The translations under genes and the position numbers were made by a program. A stretch of DNA of 9,204 nt from an uncultured Enorma sp. (GTDB lineage: Bacteria; Actinomycetota; Coriobacteriia; Coriobacteriales; Coriobacteriaceae), in assembly GCA_905210055.1 (NCBI GenBank), contig CAJLVH010000070.1, forward strand, positions 1 through 9,204, written 5' to 3'. The first letter of the stretch is position 1; the number at the start of each line of letters is the position of its first letter. The notes beneath the pieces were generated by a model. The model searched no databases and was not told the origin of the DNA. It was given only the letters and a program-made list of their open reading frames with translations. Below, one piece after another: positions 5,455 to 9,204 of the stretch.

Positions 5455-5504
5455 TCTATTTCATGCGGACGATGGCACAAGCTGCCGCGCCCGCATTTCT
5501 TTTA
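5447..5504 (+). repeat. Junction repeat copy B
   Basis: This is the second copy of the unit at 5262-5322, starting 185 bases later. It begins CTCCACCATC, has ATGCGG (5463-5468) pairing with CCGCAT (5491-5496), an inner GGCA/TGCC hairpin, and the same T-rich tail TTTCTTTTA. The hairpin is less perfect than in copy A. It lies just after the tRNA-like 3' fragment and just before the stop codon of the minus-strand host gene, so it is likely the host side of the attachment site. Confidence 0.6.
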
Positions 5505-5508
5505 CGCA

Positions 5509-6870
5509 TCACTTCCGTGCGCCGCGCTCGGTACGCAACAGCGCATCCACCAGCTCGTTGTCCTCCACGGAAGGCGAGCCCAGCGGCAGGCCGCACGCCT
5601 CGAAGAAGTGGCTGCCCGCAAACTGCCGGGCGCGGAACGAGTTGTGCTCGCCGTCGTCTAGGTAGCGCACGCGGCTGCGACAATCCGTCGTCCCGCAGAA
5701 GAGCGGGCCATGGTTCTGCACGTAGTGCAGATACACCGGATCATCCGACCACAACAGCACGCCCGCCATGTTCTCGAGCTCGTATGCCGTGGCATACCGC
5801 TGCCAGGCAGTCCCGCGCTCGCGCACATAGCGATCGAGAATCGATGCCATGCGCGTCACGCGCCGCAGCGTATCGGGAGCAGAGATGAGCGCGACGCTCA
5901 AGGAGAGGCGGTCGGTCGCCGCGGCATCGCCGCTGCTCCGCGCAGAGTCGCCGCCCAGCAGAGCACCGCCGCGCCGCGCGCCCGCAATGTTGTTACCGGA
6001 TACCTCAGCATCCGCCCCTGCTACCCCGCAGAGCTCCCGAAGGCGTCGCACCGCGTCGGCCGCCTCGACGTCTGCCAGCACCACAGCAGGCACCGTGAGC
6101 TTCATGGATTCATCGGGAAAGAGCTCGATCGAGGAATGCGGCACCATATCGTCGAGGGCGATCGACGCGCGGAAGATGAGCGAGTCGTGCGCATGCTGCA
6201 CATGGCAATCGAGCCCCTGCATGGCGAAGCTGCGCACCATGGAATCTGCCCGCTCGTTGATGACGTCGCGGCTGGGAACCTCGGCCACGCGCAGACCCAT
6301 ACGGTAGAAGTACAGGTCGAAGAGCGGCACCTGCACGCCATAGAACACGGTGCGGCGGCAGAATTCCGAGATACGCGCCACCGACCGTGTCGCTTTGTCA
6401 TAGAGCTCGACGAGCATCGAACCCGTCGCCGGCCCGGACGTCGACCCTTCGCGCACCTCGACAACGCCGTCTGCGACATAGGGCGGGAACGTCCCCTCCT
6501 CTACCTGCACGACGACCACGCCTTGCTCGGCGTCTGCCGGATCGGCGATGAAGCGCACATCGAACGGCGGGGCGGGCGAAATGTGGCGGCGGCACAGCTC
6601 GCCGATGATCTGGCTGTAATCTGCCGCTAGGCGCGGAACCGGGCAGATGCGGGATTCGTTGTCCGAGATGCCGATCACGAGCCACCCGCCGCGCGAGTTG
6701 GCGAACGACGCGATGATTTTCGGCACCTTGGCGCGCACGCTCGCCGAAAACTCCTGCTTGAACTCAAGGACATAGCCTTCATCGAGGTCGGAAAGCTGGG
6801 CAAGATCCGTGTACGTCACCGTCGCCAGACCCTTGGGAGCGCCCTGTTCGTCTCGAAACGGACTGAACAT
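5509..6870 (-). CDS. AlbA_2 (Schlafen AAA_4)-domain protein
   Basis: A 453-residue protein whose start at 6870 is preceded by GAGGAGG about ten bases upstream. Residues about 25-150 match the AlbA_2/Schlafen AAA_4 divergent nucleotide-binding domain: EGYVLEFKQEFS, then IIASFANSRGGWLVIGISD, the hallmark A-N-x-x-GG-x-x-x-x-G-(V/I) core. The remainder (about 150-453) is a mixed alpha/beta region I cannot assign, with a low-complexity Gly/Ala/Ser stretch around 300-325. Proteins of this class are often annotated as transcriptional regulators or ATP-binding proteins; the true role is unknown. It is convergent with the phage lysis genes and transcribed in the same direction as gatAB, 96 bases after gatB, so it may be a separate or read-through unit. 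Confidence 0.8.
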   Translation of the reverse strand: MFSPFRDEQGAPKGLATVTYTDLAQLSDLDEGYVLEFKQEFSASVRAKVPKIIASFANSRGGWLVIGISDNESRICPVPRLAADYSQIIGELCRRHISPAPPFDVRFIADPADAEQGVVVVQVEEGTFPPYVADGVVEVREGSTSGPATGSMLVELYDKATRSVARISEFCRRTVFYGVQVPLFDLYFYRMGLRVAEVPSRDVINERADSMVRSFAMQGLDCHVQHAHDSLIFRASIALDDMVPHSSIELFPDESMKLTVPAVVLADVEAADAVRRLRELCGVAGADAEVSGNNIAGARRGGALLGGDSARSSGDAAATDRLSLSVALISAPDTLRRVTRMASILDRYVRERGTAWQRYATAYELENMAGVLLWSDDPVYLHYVQNHGPLFCGTTDCRSRVRYLDDGEHNSFRARQFAGSHFFEACGLPLGSPSVEDNELVDALLRTERGARK

Positions 6871-6932
6871 CGCGCCGCCTCCTCTCGATGGTAGCCGGGG
6901 GCTTGGGGATGCCTAGCCTCCGGCGATGTTAA

Positions 6933-6951
6933 AACCCCCTGGGGTTATTTT
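6933..6951 (-). terminator. Small hairpin after gatB
   Basis: AACCC (6933-6937) pairs with GGGTT (6942-6946) around CCTG. T-rich stretches lie on both sides (TTTTAA reading leftward on the minus strand, TTATTTTA on the plus). It follows the gatB stop by about 16 bases and could act as a weak terminator in either direction. Confidence 0.4.
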
Positions 6952-6966
6952 ACATGGATGCTTTCA

Positions 6967-8712
6967 TTAGCTCAGCGCGGCGCGAAGGAGCTCGTTGAAG
7001 AGCTTGGGATTGCCCTGGCCGCGGCTCGCCTTCATGCACTGCCCCACCAGGAAGCCGAGTACCTTTTGGTTGCCGTCGCGGTACTGCTGCGCTTGGTCTT
7101 GGTAGTGTTCGAGCACTTCGTCCACGATAGGCAGGAGCGCTCCAGCGTCGCTCACCTGGCGCATACCGCGCTTGTCGACAATCTTCTCGGGATCTTCGCC
7201 CGTCTTAGCCATGGCCTCGAAGACCTCGTGCCCCTGGTTCGAGCTGATGGCATCGCTCGCGAGGAGCTTGGCCAAGCTCGAGACGTGCGCCGGCGCGAGC
7301 TCGCTTTCGCTAAGCGCGACGCCCGCCCCGCGCAGGTACGCGGGAAGCTCGTTCACCACGAGGTTCGCCACGGTCTGCGCCTCCTTGCCGGAGAGGCCCG
7401 CCGCAGCCTCCTCGAAGAATTCCGCCACCTCGGGGTCGCCCGCGATCTGCTCTGCGTCGGCGCGTTTGATGCCGAAATCGCGCACGAAACGCTCACGGCG
7501 CGCATCCGGAAGCTCCGGCAGCTCAGCGCGGCAGTGGTCGATGAACGCGTCGGTGAGGTCGAAGGGTGCCAGGTCGGGATCGGGGAAGAAGCGGTAGTCA
7601 TCCGCCGTCTCCTTCACACGCATCACCACGGTGCGCTTGCGGCTCGGCTCCCAATGGCGCGTCTCCTGGTAAATCTCGCCGCCGGCTTCGAGCACCTCAG
7701 CTTGGCGACAGATCTCGTACGCCAAGCCGTCGTGCAGCGCTTTGAAAGAGTTCAGGTTCTTGAGCTCGGTCTTCGTGCCCAGCTCGCTCGACCCGCGCCG
7801 ACGCAGGCTCACGTTGCCGTCGCAACGCATGGAGCCCTTCTCCATGGAGCAGTCGGATATGCCGAGCGTGATGAAGATACGACGCAGCTTCTCCATGAAG
7901 AGGCGAGCCTCCTCGGGCGTGCGCAGATCGGGCTCGGTGACGAGCTCGATGAGCGGCGTGCCGCATCGGTTGTAGTCGATGAGCGACTCCGCCGCGCCGC
8001 CGATGCGGCCTTCCTCGCCGCCCACGTGCACCATCTTGGCGGCGTCCTCCTCCATGTGGATGCGCAGGATCCGGATGGGCACGGTGTAGGAACCGTCCTC
8101 GTGGCGTTCCGGCAGCGCAAGCGAGGCCGTATCGTAGCCCGAAAGCCCGGCGAGCGCGCCAGCCTGCGCTGCAGCGCCGCCTTCAACGCCCGTCCCTTTT
8201 GTCATGACATTGGGGACTGTCCCCAATGTCAGGCCTTCGGGGAGGTCGCGCACCATGCTGGCGGAAAGGCCAACGGCACCGGCCGAGGCGCTCGCGAGAC
8301 TCTCGGCCTCTGCTTCACCGAACGCGCCCTCCGGACGCTCGGCGGCGCCGCGCCCCGTCACCTCGAGGTCGAGTCGGCCGTGCATGGCGAACGCCACCGG
8401 ACCCTGCGTGGTCTGGAAGTTCTTCGCCATATCCGGATAAAAGTAATGTTTGCGGTAGAACATCGAGTGCTTCTGGATCTCGCAGTTCGTGGCGAGGCCG
8501 GCCTTCACGATGTACTCAATCGCGCGCTTGTTCGGCACCGGCAGCGCACCGGGAAGTCCCAGGCACACAGGGCAGACGTTGGTATTCGGCTCGTCGTCGT
8601 GGCTGAGCTTGCAACCGCAAAACATCTTCGTTTCAAGCGTCGTGAGCTCGGTGTGGATCTCGAGACCGATCACGGCCTCCCAGTCCTTCAGAACCTCGGA
8701 AAGCTCCTTCAT
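6967..8712 (-). CDS. gatB: Aspartyl/glutamyl-tRNA amidotransferase subunit B, with internal insertion
   Basis: GatB binds misacylated Glu-tRNA(Gln) or Asp-tRNA(Asn), activates the carboxylate with ATP and accepts ammonia from GatA. The N-terminus has WEAVIGLEIHTEL, a zinc-type Cys set (Cys32, 34, 47, 50, ending CPVCLGLPG), YRKHYFYPD and IHMEEDAAKMVH; later come YNRCGTPLIELVTEPD, MRCDGNVS and NLNSFKAL, and a helical YqeY-type C-terminal tail. At 581 residues it is roughly 80-100 longer than usual. The excess is an Ala/Gly-rich block at about residues 122-204 (8101-8349), between the MHGRLDLEV and IRILRIHMEED segments that are adjacent in the family. The frame is kept, so the protein is probably functional. 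The start ATG overlaps the gatA stop (ATGA), showing translational coupling. Confidence 0.97.
   Translation of the reverse strand: MKELSEVLKDWEAVIGLEIHTELTTLETKMFCGCKLSHDDEPNTNVCPVCLGLPGALPVPNKRAIEYIVKAGLATNCEIQKHSMFYRKHYFYPDMAKNFQTTQGPVAFAMHGRLDLEVTGRGAAERPEGAFGEAEAESLASASAGAVGLSASMVRDLPEGLTLGTVPNVMTKGTGVEGGAAAQAGALAGLSGYDTASLALPERHEDGSYTVPIRILRIHMEEDAAKMVHVGGEEGRIGGAAESLIDYNRCGTPLIELVTEPDLRTPEEARLFMEKLRRIFITLGISDCSMEKGSMRCDGNVSLRRRGSSELGTKTELKNLNSFKALHDGLAYEICRQAEVLEAGGEIYQETRHWEPSRKRTVVMRVKETADDYRFFPDPDLAPFDLTDAFIDHCRAELPELPDARRERFVRDFGIKRADAEQIAGDPEVAEFFEEAAAGLSGKEAQTVANLVVNELPAYLRGAGVALSESELAPAHVSSLAKLLASDAISSNQGHEVFEAMAKTGEDPEKIVDKRGMRQVSDAGALLPIVDEVLEHYQDQAQQYRDGNQKVLGFLVGQCMKASRGQGNPKLFNELLRAALS
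8192..8231. repeat. REP-like palindrome inside gatB
   Basis: TGACATTGGGGA (8205-8216) and TCCCCAATGTCA (8220-8231) form a perfect 12-bp inverted repeat with a three-base loop. The adjacent GTCCCTTTTGTCA (8192-8204) looks like one arm of a second, related palindrome, its partner being absent. The element is translated on the minus strand as LTLGTVPNV followed by MTKGTG, in the middle of the extra block of GatB. Its form resembles the GGGGAC-type palindromes of REP families moved by RAYT transposases. That family assignment is from resemblance only. Confidence 0.7.
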
Positions 8713-9204
8713 GCGAGCTCACCTCCCTTCCCGGCAAATGCAGGGGCCACGGGCGCTCCCGCAGCCGTCGCGGCATCGTCCGTGCGGCACGCACCCCAAG
8801 CCTCGGCGCATGCGCGCTCGAGCGCCGCGCCGAACGTCACAAGGCGCTCGTCCGCGAACGCAGGCGCCACGAGCTGAGCGCCAATCGGCAAGCCGGAATC
8901 TTCGCCCAACCCCACGGGCACCGTCACGCCGCCGTTGCCGGCGATGTTGATCGAGATGGTATACATGTCCGAAAGATACATCTGCGTGGGGTCGGAGATC
9001 TCGCCATGGCGGAACGCCGTTTGCGGCGCAGCGGGCATGAGCAGCACGTCCGCCTGCTCGAACGCGCGCGCGTAGTCTTCCGTGATGAGCGTGCGCGCCT
9101 TCTGAGCGGCGTAGTAATACTTGTCGTAGACGCCGCTCGACAGCAGATAAGCGCCGAGCATCTGGCGGCGCAAAAGGGCTGCACCGTGGCTCAGATCGCC
9201 CTTG
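8709..9204 (-). CDS. gatA: Glutamyl-tRNA(Gln) amidotransferase subunit A, C-terminal part
   Basis: The last 164 or so codons of gatA; the start and the Ser-cisSer-Lys catalytic region lie beyond the window. Visible family segments are RRQMLGAYLLSSGVYDKYY, AQKARTLI, ADVLLMPAAPQTAF, then MYLSDMYTISINIAGNGGVTVPVG and GLPIGAQLV. GatA is the amidase that releases ammonia from Gln or Asn and passes it to GatB. The C-terminus has a short Ala-rich extension. The stop codon overlaps the gatB start by ATGA; a gatC would be expected further upstream in the same operon. Confidence 0.96.
   Translation of the reverse strand, partial: KGDLSHGAALLRRQMLGAYLLSSGVYDKYYYAAQKARTLITEDYARAFEQADVLLMPAAPQTAFRHGEISDPTQMYLSDMYTISINIAGNGGVTVPVGLGEDSGLPIGAQLVAPAFADERLVTFGAALERACAEAWGACRTDDAATAAGAPVAPAFAGKGGELA

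Larger units (their letters stand above)
5082..5508. other. Gene-free prophage/host junction with hairpins and repeats
   Basis: About 430 bases between convergent genes with no reading frame I can support. It holds two overlapping hairpins (5115-5135 and 5132-5151), an inverted repeat TGGTGGAG/CTCCACCA (5234-5241/5262-5269), two imperfect ~60-base direct repeats (5262-5322 and 5447-5504), an 11-bp inverted repeat (5329-5339/5435-5445), a hairpin GCGGCA/TGCCGC (5405-5410/5416-5421) and a GTGA-loop hairpin (5366-5388). Phage genes end to the left and ordinary chromosomal genes begin to the right, so this is where the prophage boundary should lie. Confidence 0.65.

Noticed and set aside
5320..5458. 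Intact tRNA, selenocysteine tRNA or tmRNA in the junction region
   Set aside because: A T-arm and a CCA-ending acceptor half exist but on opposite strands, and no matching 5' acceptor, D-arm or anticodon arm could be found.
5082..5508. CRISPR array
   Set aside because: Only two imperfect repeats with internal divergence, not regularly spaced short repeats.
6958..8877. 639-codon open frame on the + strand opposite gatB
   Set aside because: It mirrors gatB on the other strand; long antisense frames are common in high-GC genes and its protein has no recognisable domain and a skewed His/Arg/Leu composition.

Overview
The window joins the right end of a temperate phage (about 1-5456) to host chromosome (about 5457-9204). 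The host genes gatB and gatA, the high GC content and the GatB sequence (Cys-rich N-terminus) suggest a high-GC gut actinobacterium, perhaps of the Coriobacteriia/Eggerthellales type. That taxon is an inference from style, not something proven here.

Bases 1-2062 carry a diversity-generating retroelement (DGR) in the classical order: 3' end of the target gene with the end of its variable repeat (VR, 1-47), avd (178-588), template repeat (TR, about 589-745), a GC-rich structured spacer (742-956) and a reverse transcriptase (957-2062). TR and VR are collinear at an offset of 698 bases. They are identical over VR 6-42 and differ at two nearby positions, both A in TR and C in VR. The TR reads in frame as an Asn-rich (AAY codon) copy of the target C-terminus, ending in DWIRPLP. 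The RT has all family motifs but is broken by a frameshift next to its GLGLGS motif, best explained by loss of one copy of a GAGC tandem repeat. As sequenced, the element should be unable to retarget its VR. Hairpins and intrinsic terminators bound the cassette on both sides.

Bases 2138-5042 form the phage lysis/late module, all on the + strand and tightly packed: a small protein with two chitin-binding-like (CBM5/12) repeats, a membrane-anchored coiled-coil protein, a phi-LC3-type holin, a membrane-anchored C39-like cysteine peptidase and a GH25 lysozyme with two CW_7 repeats and a LysM domain. A strong terminator follows.

Bases 5043-5508 have no convincing gene. They contain stacked hairpins, two imperfect copies of a ~60-base unit (CTCCACCATC core plus a hairpin terminator), an 11-bp inverted repeat, and what looks like the 3' fragment of a tRNA ending in CCA. 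I read this as the prophage attachment region (attR), perhaps used more than once.

The minus-strand host genes are an AlbA_2/Schlafen-type protein (5509-6870), gatB (6967-8712) and the 3' part of gatA (8709-9204). gatA and gatB overlap by ATGA and encode subunits of the tRNA-dependent amidotransferase. gatB carries an extra ~83 in-frame codons containing a perfect 12-bp palindrome, which looks like a REP-type element captured inside an essential gene.
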